Positions 52,713 to 60,893 of a stretch of 64,000 nt of DNA are shown here, in pieces; within the stretch, counting starts at the first letter, position 1; each line of letters opens with the position of its first letter. Location of the stretch: assembly GCF_035917575.1 (NCBI RefSeq), contig NZ_CP109090.1, positions 5,766,001 through 5,830,000 of the forward strand, read 5' to 3'. Below the pieces are notes generated by a model. It saw nothing but the letters and a program-made list of their open reading frames with translations. It had not been told where the DNA came from and made no database searches. This stretch comes from Streptomyces sp. NBC_01788 (GTDB lineage Bacteria; Actinomycetota; Actinomycetes; Streptomycetales; Streptomycetaceae). The translations under genes and the position numbers were made by a program.

Positions 52713-54569
52713 ATGGCCCACCCCACCCGAGGCCACCGCGCCGGAACCTACGAGATCCAGGAACTCGTCGGCATCAACCAGGACGACCTGACCATCACCT
52801 TCCGTCACGCCGGCGCTTACCAGCCGGAAACAGCCCGCATCAACGCACCGGCGACGCCAGCGGCGCGACAACTTCTGCGGGCAATGGCAAACTCCGTCAA
52901 GGTTGCAGACAACGGTGACCGCGAATCCGGTTGGGAGTCGGCGGCAACGCTGCTGAAGTCGGTGTCCTACGTTCGCATCATGCTGTCGGAGTTGGCTGGG
53001 CAGGGATACGACTCCTTTGACGACCCGCAGCTGGACGTGCCAACGCTCCGCTCGCTGTACGACCCGCTTGTAGGCAACACGAAGCGGTCGGCCTGCTGGC
53101 TGCTGGCACGCGTGGTCCGGGAGAACCATCCCAATGGCAAGGCCCTGGCGACAGCGCTGAAGAACACCAGGTTCCGAGCAGAGGAAACCGATCCATTCGT
53201 CTACGAGGACGAGACCGCGGCCGCGATCGAGGCGACCGCCCGCGGCGTCTACACGGCCCGGTTCACCGCCCAGCGTGAGCTCTTCCACTCCATCGGCTTC
53301 GACGTTGACGGCAGGGACTGGCTGCGCATCCCCGCGGAAGACGTCATCGCCTGGGCCCGTGACACCCATCCGGACCAGTGCGGCACCGATGCGTGGGAGC
53401 CTTTCTTCGGCGCTACTTACGAGGAGCAAGTGGCCTGGGCCCTCACCCACCCGGAGACGTTCGGCTACGTCAAGTACGCACGGAAACCGCAGGTGGTCGG
53501 CCATGACATGCAGGAAATCGGCCGGGCCCTGTATCCCGACAACGTCGCCCTCACTGCCGCGCTCATCCTGCACTGCCTCGGCGAGAACAGTGGCTATAAC
53601 TACTCCGTGCTCCTGGAGAAGAACGCCGAGAGCTTGATCCGCGTGGGCAGCGACGAAGCACTGGAGTACGCGGTCAAGGGCAGGAACCACAGCCAGGACA
53701 CCAGAGCCACGCGCCTGTCATCGATCTACACTCCCGGAGGGGTCATCGAGACCCTCGCCGGACTCACCCGATTCTCGCGCCACCATCGGCGGCACCTGAC
53801 CAACCCGGACGGGAAGCCCGCCGCGGTTGTCAGTCGGCTCTACGTTGAGCACACCGCCGACCCCGCGGCCGCGAAAGTCCTCGACAACCAGCGTCCGCAG
53901 AGCGCCTGGCGAGGGTCACCCGAATTCAATGCCCACTGGGACGACTCCGCCGGTCCCCGCGCGGACGTGCCCCTGCGGTTCGGCGCGCTCAGACTCGTCG
54001 CCGAGGCCCGTGCCCTGGGCGAGGGACTCAAGGGGGACGTCCACGGGCACTCCGAGCGCACGAAGGTCCACTACGCCTCTCACGTGCTGCCCGACTACCT
54101 GCTCAACAAGCTCGCTGCGGCTGCGCAGAACGACTTCCACGACGAGGCCGTCGCCCGCTTCAAGCCCCTGGCCCAGGCCACCGAGGGACCGGCTGCCGAG
54201 CTCGCCGCGGTCCCTGCTGAGCAGCTCATGGACGTCGAGGTCGGTGTCTGCACCAGCAAGGGAAACGACCCGCAGACGCCAGCACGGCGATGCGCCCTCG
54301 GGATCGTCGCATGCTTCACCTGCCCCAACGGCTACCGCACCGCCGACCACATCCCCGGCCTGCTCGCCGCAGTCGAGTTCACCAAGATCGTCGAACGCAA
54401 CGACCCCACCGAGTGGGAGGACGGTGAGGCCTCCCACCTGCGCTTCTATGCAGGAGGAAGCCTCAAGGAGTTCCCCTCCCGCGTCGTTGAGAACGTCCGT
54501 CGCACCACCGACCTCCGCCCGCACATCCTGACCGTGACGGGCCTGTACATGGAGCTGAGGCATGGCTGA
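52713..54569 (+). CDS. Degenerate tyrosine-recombinase-like protein, second of trio
   Basis: A 618-aa protein beginning at ATG 52713 directly after the previous stop. It keeps an integrase-like outline: ALILHCLGENSGYNYSVLL at the Arg I region, LRFGALRLV at the H-x-x-R region and GHSERTKVHY with H446 and Y454. Arg I appears lost (the TGxR position reads SGYN) and the H-x-x-R box is not canonical, so it may be catalytically dead and act as a DNA-binding or architectural partner. A Cys4 cluster (C513, C527, C534, C537) follows. It overlaps the third gene by eight bases. Family assignment is by outline and context. Confidence 0.7.
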   Translation: MAHPTRGHRAGTYEIQELVGINQDDLTITFRHAGAYQPETARINAPATPAARQLLRAMANSVKVADNGDRESGWESAATLLKSVSYVRIMLSELAGQGYDSFDDPQLDVPTLRSLYDPLVGNTKRSACWLLARVVRENHPNGKALATALKNTRFRAEETDPFVYEDETAAAIEATARGVYTARFTAQRELFHSIGFDVDGRDWLRIPAEDVIAWARDTHPDQCGTDAWEPFFGATYEEQVAWALTHPETFGYVKYARKPQVVGHDMQEIGRALYPDNVALTAALILHCLGENSGYNYSVLLEKNAESLIRVGSDEALEYAVKGRNHSQDTRATRLSSIYTPGGVIETLAGLTRFSRHHRRHLTNPDGKPAAVVSRLYVEHTADPAAAKVLDNQRPQSAWRGSPEFNAHWDDSAGPRADVPLRFGALRLVAEARALGEGLKGDVHGHSERTKVHYASHVLPDYLLNKLAAAAQNDFHDEAVARFKPLAQATEGPAAELAAVPAEQLMDVEVGVCTSKGNDPQTPARRCALGIVACFTCPNGYRTADHIPGLLAAVEFTKIVERNDPTEWEDGEASHLRFYAGGSLKEFPSRVVENVRRTTDLRPHILTVTGLYMELRHG

Positions 54570-56790
54570 GATCCTCGCGTTCCCGGGCGCCGACGCGTTC
54601 GAGACGGCACAGCCCCTGTTCCCGGCCACGGAGCGGATCAACGACCTCATCCCCGGTGGCGAGTACCTCCTGCACGACGTCGTGTTCGGCCAGGACACAT
54701 GGGATCTCGCAGGCCACCCGGAATGGCACGACAAAGCTGGCACCGCCACCCGGTTCCCGTTCGCTAAACTCTCCCGCCGGTGGCGTGACGCGGCGAAGGA
54801 ACTCGCCCTGCTGCAGATGAACCCTGCGCTGGCCGCCGAACGCGCTCCCGGCAACCCGATGGCCGACAACTGGGCGCACATCCAAGAGCCCACCAAACCA
54901 GTCACGGCCCAGGGAAACCTCAAGGCCCTCACCCACGCTCTGCAGATCGCGGACGCACACCACTTGGTACGTTTCGACGCCGATGACTGGGAGCGGCTGC
55001 CGTTCCTCCTCGTTCAGCCCGCCAGCGTCGAGGACAAGCAGACGGGGGCCACGCTGTCCCCGTTGGTCGGCCGCGGCAGAGCACAGCAGTTGGTGGCGCT
55101 GTGGCAGGCGACCCAGATCGCCGACCGAAACGGGCTGCTCGGACACGGCTTGCCCTTCGGCGGACGTGAGATCAACGAGCTGTTCGCCAATCGCGGCAAG
55201 CGGAACCTGGTCCGCCCGCACGAGCACGTCGGGCACCTGCTCGGCTTCACGGCCTGGCTGATCGACCACGTTGCCGAGGACGTGGTCGCGCACGTGGAGT
55301 GGTGGGCGTCCAACACCGCGGACGAATCCCCGGTGTCTCAGGACGAGGTGCGGCAGCGGATGCTCGGGCAGGTCCTCGAGATCGCTCACCGCACCGGCGG
55401 CAAGGCGCCAGGCTCGCGCAACCTCAACGGCGAACTCACCCTCGCCCACGCTCCGCTCGCCCGCCTGCAGGGCGTCTACAACGCCGACGAGGCCTTCGAC
55501 GCAGGCCGCTGGGTCCAGTCGCAGCTGCGAGGCCGCGTCGTCCTCGACGAGTCCTGCAGCCCCTGCCCGCTGCCGATCACCATCGTTCCCACCCTGGACG
55601 GAGGCGAGAAGCCCTGGACCCCCCGCCTGCTCGCCACCAAAAGCGGACTCGACATCTGGCAACGGCGCATCGTCTACGCCTGCATGTACTACCTGTCGGC
55701 AACCCTGATGCTTCGCGACGGTCAGCTCGCCATCCTGACCCCGGACTGCGTCACTGCCGAGGAGGTCCAGCGATCAGACGGGACCAGCTACATCAAGCGC
55801 ACCCTCGCTGCACACAAGACCAAGAACCGGCACATGCCCGTGCCGACAAAGGTCGCCGTCAACAGCCGGATCCAGCACGTCATCGCGTTGATGGGGCGTC
55901 TGCAACGGGCGCTGGGCTACGAGCCGGCGATCCACAGCCTCACAGGCCTGCGCTACCTGTTCGACCAGCGCCTAGCGACGCCGCTCGGCAAGAAGGCCAG
56001 GGTCGACGCCCGCGAGGGTCTCTACCTCGACCAGTGGTTCGTCAAACTCATGAAGGAGGCCGGCGCGGAACTCCACAACCGCGCGGTGATCCGGCACAGC
56101 CTCGACAACCTGAAGGTCAACATGCGCCAGGTCCGTATTACTGCAGGCCAGGCCTATGCGGTGCGGGAACATGGCCAGGCCCTGGCCGCCGCGTTCGGGC
56201 AGTGGGACACAGCAGCTGTCGCCCGCGGCTACATCGGCGACATCTACAAGATCATCACTCCGCTTGAGCCGGAGGAGGTCGTCGAGGTCGCTCAGGAGGA
56301 CATCGGTCGCCGCATGCGGTGGGTCGCGGCCCAACGTGACACGCTCACGGGCAACGGACTTCCCCGGTTCGACGCTGCGGTCACGACCGCAGGGGCACCA
56401 CTGAGCAACCCCGCCCCGTTGACCCCAACCCGTCTGAAGTCCCTCGGCAAGAAGAACCGCAACGTCACCCAGGGACCCCTGACGCTGTGCATGTGGCAGG
56501 CAGAGGGCGCCATGTGTGACGGCGAGGGAAAGCCGAACTTCCGACTCTGTTTCCCCGGAAGATGCCGAAACTCCGTCATGACCAGGGCGGATCGAGCACG
56601 CTATGAACTCATGCGCCGCCAGCAACTCGCCGTCGGTAGCGAGTCCTCGCAACGGGCAGCTGCAAAGATGGACGAGGGCAACCCCCACATCCGCGAAGAA
56701 TTCAGGGACCTAAGCGATGACGACGTCTACGACATCGTCATCGAGCACGTCAACGCTTACGTTCGCGAGGCCCTGGGAGGTGGCGCGTGA
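54562..56790 (+). CDS. Large tyrosine recombinase, third of trio
   Basis: A 742-aa protein from ATG 54562. Catalytic pattern: R385 in LMLRDGQLAIL, R522-x-x-R525 in place of H-x-x-R, W548 in FGQWDT and nucleophile Y557 in ARGYIGD. This resembles the larger TnpB-type recombinase of Tn554. A cysteine cluster near the C-terminus (C643, C652, C663, C668) parallels that of the second protein. The long N-terminal half (about 350 residues) has no recognised domain. It overlaps the fourth gene by four bases (GTGA). Confidence 0.85.
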   Translation: MAEILAFPGADAFETAQPLFPATERINDLIPGGEYLLHDVVFGQDTWDLAGHPEWHDKAGTATRFPFAKLSRRWRDAAKELALLQMNPALAAERAPGNPMADNWAHIQEPTKPVTAQGNLKALTHALQIADAHHLVRFDADDWERLPFLLVQPASVEDKQTGATLSPLVGRGRAQQLVALWQATQIADRNGLLGHGLPFGGREINELFANRGKRNLVRPHEHVGHLLGFTAWLIDHVAEDVVAHVEWWASNTADESPVSQDEVRQRMLGQVLEIAHRTGGKAPGSRNLNGELTLAHAPLARLQGVYNADEAFDAGRWVQSQLRGRVVLDESCSPCPLPITIVPTLDGGEKPWTPRLLATKSGLDIWQRRIVYACMYYLSATLMLRDGQLAILTPDCVTAEEVQRSDGTSYIKRTLAAHKTKNRHMPVPTKVAVNSRIQHVIALMGRLQRALGYEPAIHSLTGLRYLFDQRLATPLGKKARVDAREGLYLDQWFVKLMKEAGAELHNRAVIRHSLDNLKVNMRQVRITAGQAYAVREHGQALAAAFGQWDTAAVARGYIGDIYKIITPLEPEEVVEVAQEDIGRRMRWVAAQRDTLTGNGLPRFDAAVTTAGAPLSNPAPLTPTRLKSLGKKNRNVTQGPLTLCMWQAEGAMCDGEGKPNFRLCFPGRCRNSVMTRADRARYELMRRQQLAVGSESSQRAAAKMDEGNPHIREEFRDLSDDDVYDIVIEHVNAYVREALGGGA

Positions 56791-57311
56791 GCGACGACGG
56801 CATCGAGGCCCTGATGCGGGTGGCCTCCCGCGTCAAAGGCGGCGAGGCGTTCAGCGGCGAACTGCTCATCCAGGAAGGTGTCCCGGTAGCTCTGCGGCTG
56901 GTGCTAGCCGCAGCAGTTCTGGCTGCGTCCGACAGGCCAGTGAACAAGAAGTCCGTGACGATCACGGCGCCGGCTGCCCGATCAGCGACTTACCGTGACC
57001 ACGCAGAACTGCTTGAGCAGGTGACCACGGTCCTGCCCGCGCTGGTTCAGGCGCAACTCGATCGCGCGGGCAGCGGGGTGTCTGTCACGGACCTGGCGAG
57101 GCAGCTGCAGGAGGCCAACCGCACGATTCAGAAGGAACGAGAGCGACGTGAGGAGATCGAGCAGCAACTCATGCACGTCGCCTCATATGCCCGGGAGCTC
57201 CACTGGAAGCTCAAGGACGAGTACGACGCCGTCATCAGAGAGAAGGCCGAGAAGGTGCGACACCTTCGACCGGTTGCTGAACCTTCGGACTGCAGCACCG
57301 GGAGGGACTGA
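56787..57311 (+). CDS. Small coiled-coil protein of the recombinase operon (TnpC-like)
   Basis: A 174-aa protein from GTG 56787, which overlaps the previous stop by four bases. Residues about 60-95 are helical and may bind DNA; about 100-150 form a coiled coil (LQEANRTIQKERERREEIEQ and onward). The place as the last, small, charged gene after the recombinases matches TnpC of Tn554, an orientation or efficiency factor. Sequence similarity to TnpC cannot be shown by reading alone. Confidence 0.7.
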   Translation: MSDDGIEALMRVASRVKGGEAFSGELLIQEGVPVALRLVLAAAVLAASDRPVNKKSVTITAPAARSATYRDHAELLEQVTTVLPALVQAQLDRAGSGVSVTDLARQLQEANRTIQKERERREEIEQQLMHVASYARELHWKLKDEYDAVIREKAEKVRHLRPVAEPSDCSTGRD

Positions 57312-57397
57312 AGGGGCTGAGGTTTTCTCAACGGTGATCATCCCTGGTCCTGTGACGAGGGAGGAACTGGGCGGGAGGGCGGTCTACGCTCGCAGCC

Positions 57398-57793
57398 ATG
57401 ACGATCACGTATGAGTGGCGGGGCGACTTCGACAACGCAGCCGTCAATGCGCTGCATGCAGCGGGTTTCAACCACCAGACTTCGAAAGTCGATTGGCTGA
57501 CCCAGGTTCATCACCACAGCCTGGGCTGGGTCTGTGCACGCCATGATGGAGACCTCGTCGGTTTCGTGAATGTCGCGTGGGACGGCGGCCTCCACGCGTT
57601 CATCCTGGACACCGTGGTCGCAGCAAGCTACCGCCGCTCGGGGATCGGAGCCGGGCTTGTTACCGAGGTCGTCCGACAGGCCCGTATGGCCAAATGCGAA
57701 TGGCTGCACGTCGACTTCGAGGACGACCTGCAGTCGTTTTACTTCGACGCCTGCGGATTCCAGCCGACGGCCGCGGGACTCATCGCACTCTGA
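57398..57793 (+). CDS. GNAT-family N-acetyltransferase, cargo of the element
   Basis: A 131-aa acetyltransferase with the acetyl-CoA-binding motif SYRRSGIGAGLVTEVVRQAR (R-x-x-G-x-G at about 79-85) and a final YFDACGFQP. TACGCT lies seven bases before the ATG and no Shine-Dalgarno, so leaderless. It lies 86 bp after the recombinase operon, inside the right inverted repeat, and could be a passenger gene. Substrate unknown. Confidence 0.85.
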   Translation: MTITYEWRGDFDNAAVNALHAAGFNHQTSKVDWLTQVHHHSLGWVCARHDGDLVGFVNVAWDGGLHAFILDTVVAASYRRSGIGAGLVTEVVRQARMAKCEWLHVDFEDDLQSFYFDACGFQPTAAGLIAL

Positions 57794-57906
57794 GCCTGCC
57801 GACGGTCATGTAACCCCCAGAGCTGTGGTCACGTGATTCTCAGGTGTCTGGCAGTGACAGCGCTCTGCCCCGGCTGGTTGTCAGTGGTCGTTGCGAGGAT
57901 GCGTGG

Positions 57907-58524
57907 ATGACCTCGATGACCCATCCGATCAGTACCCCTGATGAACAGTCGCGTGCCAACCTTTTGGAGTTGGTCGCTGCTATCGACCCGTGGGATGACC
58001 TGGAGCGCACACATCTGAAGACCGCCACGCAGTGGATCGCCAGCGGAGCCCCGGTCTATCGGGTGCGCAAGCCAGATGTTCCGGCGATGCACTTGGTGAG
58101 CTATTTCGTCGTCCTCGACGACACGCGGGAGCGGCTGCTGCTCGTCGCGCATCGCAAGGCGGGTCTGTGGCTGCCGTCCGGAGGACACGTCGAGCCGGGC
58201 GAGGATCCGTGGGCCGCAGTGGTCCGCGAGTGCCGCGAGGAGCTGAGCATTGAGGCCGTGGCATCGCCGATCAACGGCGAGCATCCCTTCTTCCTCACTG
58301 TCACCCGAACCAGGGGCCAGCGCGCACACACCGACGTCTCCCTGTGGTATCTGCTCAACGCCGACGCCGACACCATCACTTCCTACGACCAAGCCGAGTT
58401 CAACGCAATCCGGTGGCTGACCGACGAGCAGGTGCTCGAGGAGTCGGACGAGCTGCTCGATCCCCAAATGCACCGCTTCACCCGCAAGCTGCAGCACGCC
58501 CGCACCCGGAGGCATCGCGGGTAG
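57907..58524 (+). CDS. Nudix hydrolase, cargo of the element
   Basis: A 205-aa protein from ATG 57907, seven bases after GAGGA. The Nudix box is close to consensus: GGHVEPGEDPWAAVVRECREEL, with S where the consensus late G stands. It should hydrolyse nucleoside-diphosphate-linked compounds. An alternative GTG 63 nt upstream has no ribosome site. It is the last gene before the right end of the element; the downstream 180 bp hold GGGACAC motifs and the repeat. Confidence 0.88.
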   Translation: MTSMTHPISTPDEQSRANLLELVAAIDPWDDLERTHLKTATQWIASGAPVYRVRKPDVPAMHLVSYFVVLDDTRERLLLVAHRKAGLWLPSGGHVEPGEDPWAAVVRECREELSIEAVASPINGEHPFFLTVTRTRGQRAHTDVSLWYLLNADADTITSYDQAEFNAIRWLTDEQVLEESDELLDPQMHRFTRKLQHARTRRHRG

Positions 58525-58705
58525 CTGCCTCTGGCGGTCCGCGGCACCGTACGTCCCTTGCCGCGGCGGCACAACGCATTCGATGGCGGGCGTCATCGAC
58601 AGTCAGCCGATCAGAGGGGACACCGGGCGCCGTGTTCCGGGAGTGCCTTAGCGGGGGCCAAAGGACTATGTCCCTGGGACACGGCAGCATCCGGAGGGGA
58701 TGCCA

Positions 58706-58744
58706 GAAGGCAGGGGACACCCCCCAGATGGTCAGGTCCAGCTG
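58706..58744 (-). repeat. Right inverted repeat of the element
   Basis: GAAGGCAGGGGACAC (58706-58720), six unmatched bases, GATGGTCA (58727-58734), four bases, CAGCTG (58739-58744): the inverted partner of 51176-51214. The six-base gap is in the same place in both copies. Confidence 0.85.
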
Positions 58745-58765
58745 ATCGGACGGCAACGCCGTGAA

Positions 58766-58800
58766 GTAAGGGGCGCCGGCCATGGGCCGGCGCCCCTTAC
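58766..58800. terminator. Perfect 16-bp hairpin terminator of the TerD-like gene
   Basis: GTAAGGGGCGCCGGCC (58766-58781) pairs exactly with GGCCGGCGCCCCTTAC (58785-58800), loop ATG. It is nine bases past the TerD-like stop on the minus strand and may originally have served nrdJ as well. Confidence 0.85.
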
Positions 58801-58809
58801 GCGTTTCGG

Positions 58810-59343
58810 CTACGACGGGCGTGCCCGGCCCATGCTGTGGGTGAAGCCCTCCGGGTCGTCCTCGAAGCCCTGGACGCCGGGGCGGAACTCCCAGGTACCC
58901 GCCTCGTTCCGCGTGAACTCCGCGAGTGTGGCCGCCGTCGCGCCGAGGACGCCGCCGAAATCGCCCTCGGCGAGAACGGTGTACCCCTCCCGGACGCGCA
59001 TTCCGGGAGCGAGGACGCCGGCGAAGGTGCGGCGTGCCGGACGCTGCTGGATGACGACGCCGACCACCACGCGCGCGTACCCGTCGCCGAGCCGGTCGAG
59101 TTCCAGTGTCATCACCTCGTCCCACCCGAAGCCCTGACCGTCCCTGCTGTCCCGGTTGAGATAGATGGTGCCGTCGGGAGAGCGGCTGTCGAAATGCACC
59201 ACATAGGCTGGTTCGCCATGCGGGTCGCCCGCCCGGTAGGTTGCGGCGACCAGATCCAGGTCGGTGGGCGGCTGCCCCGCGGGACTGGGATCCCACTTGA
59301 CCGCGACCTCGACCTTGCCGATCCCCTTGCTGAGTCCGCTCAT
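58810..59343 (-). CDS. TerD-family protein
   Basis: A 177-aa protein from ATG 59343 (MSGLSKGIGKVEVAVKWDP). It has the TerD beta-sandwich pattern: PTDLDLVAATY, DGTIYLNRDSRDGQGFGWDEVMTLELDRL and TLAEFTRNEAGTWEFRPGVQGF, with acidic residues for calcium binding. TerD proteins are linked to tellurite resistance, calcium and stress or development in Streptomyces, which encode many copies. The in-frame upstream extension is not conserved. Convergent with the mobile element. Confidence 0.88.
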   Translation of the reverse strand: MSGLSKGIGKVEVAVKWDPSPAGQPPTDLDLVAATYRAGDPHGEPAYVVHFDSRSPDGTIYLNRDSRDGQGFGWDEVMTLELDRLGDGYARVVVGVVIQQRPARRTFAGVLAPGMRVREGYTVLAEGDFGGVLGATAATLAEFTRNEAGTWEFRPGVQGFEDDPEGFTHSMGRARPS

Positions 59344-59498
59344 CTGACTCCCCTTGACCGACCTTGTGCGCCCCTCTGCCTCAACTTCCCTTCTGCGGGC
59401 GCGTGTTGTCCATCGTGCCACGCGCGCGGGGGCGCTTGCGCGGGCGCTGTCCCCACGAGAGTGACCGAGGCCACGTCCCAGGGCCTTACGATGGCGCG

Positions 59499-60104
59499 GT
59501 GCTGGTCAAGTGGATTCGCTGCACCGTGGTGGACCGCCGGGGCTTCGAGCGGGGGCAGCGGAAATGGGCGGGGCTTCTTGGAGAGCCGGGGTTTCGGGGA
59601 CAGGGGGGCGGGTGGAGCCGGGGGCGGCCGGGTGTCGCGCACATCTTCGCCTTCTGGGAGAGCCGTGCCTTCTACGACTCCTTCATGGCCCGCTCCCATG
59701 ACCGGCTGGCCGCGACGCAGGCCGGCACCTTCAAGGACGCCCAGGTCCGGCTGTTCGACTACCGGTTCGACGTGAAGACCGGCTTCGAACCCCGCTTCTC
59801 GGACGCCGACCTGCTGCGGGTCGCCCTCTGCCGGGTCCACGAGGAGCGCACCGAGCACTTCACGCTGATGCAGGAGAAGGTCTGGAACCCGGCGATGGCC
59901 GGCTCGCCCGGCATGGTGCGCGGCCTGTTCGGTGAGGCCCCCGGCAACGAGTTCCTCGTGCTGTCCATGTGGCAGTCCTCCGCCGAGCACGGCAAGTACC
60001 GCACCGAGCGCGTGGAGCGCCTCGCGCTGCGCGCCCAGACGGAGGCTGACGTGGCGTCGCTCACGGGTGACATCGTGGAACTCGAGAGCACCTGGACGGT
60101 GTGA
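59499..60104 (+). CDS. DUF4937/YdbC-family protein
   Basis: A 201-aa protein beginning at GTG 59499 as MLVKWIRCTVVDRRGF, the start of the YdbC/DUF4937 family. GFRGQGGGWSRGRPGVAHIFAFWES and the second half resemble a duplicated ferredoxin-like (antibiotic-monooxygenase) fold. TACGAT six bases upstream suggests a leaderless mRNA. Function unknown. Confidence 0.82.
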   Translation: MLVKWIRCTVVDRRGFERGQRKWAGLLGEPGFRGQGGGWSRGRPGVAHIFAFWESRAFYDSFMARSHDRLAATQAGTFKDAQVRLFDYRFDVKTGFEPRFSDADLLRVALCRVHEERTEHFTLMQEKVWNPAMAGSPGMVRGLFGEAPGNEFLVLSMWQSSAEHGKYRTERVERLALRAQTEADVASLTGDIVELESTWTV

Positions 60105-60221
60105 CGGCGGACGCCGGCCCACGCGCGCGTGTGTGGCGCGTGCCGCACGATTTGTGTGATGTGCGCCGTACGTGGCCCGCCGGAGTCCTCGAACGGCGCC
60201 GGCCCGATCTACTGTTCTGGC

Positions 60222-60890
60222 ATGGCACGACCACGGCGCATCATCCTTGTCCGGCACGGCGAGTCAACGGGCAACGTCGATGACTCCGTGTACGAGCGCG
60301 AACCCGACCACGCGCTGGGACTCACCGAGCGGGGCCGGCGACAGGCCGAGGAGACCGGCAAGGAACTGCGGGAACTGTTCGGACGCGAACGCGTGAGCGT
60401 CTACGTCTCCCCCTACCGGCGCACCCACGACACCCTCCGCGCCTTCCACCTGGACCCCGGCCTCATACGCGTGCGCGAAGAGCCGCGGCTGCGCGAGCAG
60501 GACTGGGGGAACTGGCAGGACTGCGACGACGTACGCCTCCAGAAGACCTACCGGGACGCCTACGGGCACTTCTTCTACCGCTTCGCCCAGGGCGAGTCCG
60601 GAGCCGACGTCTACGACCGGGTCGGCGGCTTCCTGGAGAGCCTCTTCCGCAGCTTCGAGGACCCCGACCACCCGCCCAACGTTCTCCTGGTGACCCACGG
60701 CCTGGCCATGCGGCTCTTCTGCATGCGCTGGTTCCACTGGACCGTCGCGGAGTTCGAGTGCCTCTCGAACCCGGGGAACGCCGAGATGCGGATGCTCGTT
60801 CTCGGGGACGACGGCCGCTACACGCTCGATCGTCAGTTCGAGCGGTGGCGTGAGCCGGAATCGTACGGGATCACTGGATGGAGCGGCTGA
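60222..60890 (+). CDS. Histidine phosphatase (phosphoglycerate mutase-like)
   Basis: A 222-aa phosphatase with the catalytic RHGE at 11-14 (phospho-H12) and the second histidine in LLVTHGLAMRLF. VYVSPYRRTHDTLRAF supplies the arginine pocket. TACTGT lies six bases before the ATG, no Shine-Dalgarno. The ADP-ribosylglycohydrolase-like gene follows after three bases, so the two form an operon. Substrate unknown. Confidence 0.9.
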   Translation: MARPRRIILVRHGESTGNVDDSVYEREPDHALGLTERGRRQAEETGKELRELFGRERVSVYVSPYRRTHDTLRAFHLDPGLIRVREEPRLREQDWGNWQDCDDVRLQKTYRDAYGHFFYRFAQGESGADVYDRVGGFLESLFRSFEDPDHPPNVLLVTHGLAMRLFCMRWFHWTVAEFECLSNPGNAEMRMLVLGDDGRYTLDRQFERWREPESYGITGWSG

Positions 60891-60893
60891 GCG

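Larger units (their letters stand above)
51176..58744. mobile_element. Putative three-recombinase mobile element with terminal inverted repeats
   Basis: A block of about 7.5 kb between convergent nrdJ and the TerD-like gene. It contains four tightly coupled ORFs: a tyrosine recombinase, a degenerate recombinase-like protein, a second tyrosine recombinase and a coiled-coil protein. GNAT and Nudix genes follow. The whole is bracketed by a 39-nt inverted repeat. The layout resembles Tn554 (TnpA, TnpB, TnpC) and 'recombinase in trio' elements. Base composition looks visibly less G+C-rich than the flanks. No phage, plasmid or conjugation genes are present. Exact ends could be the repeats themselves or a target palindrome that the element entered. 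Confidence 0.75.

Noticed and set aside
51176..58744. Integrated plasmid or prophage
   Set aside because: No replication, transfer, structural phage or tRNA attachment features; only recombinases and two cargo genes.
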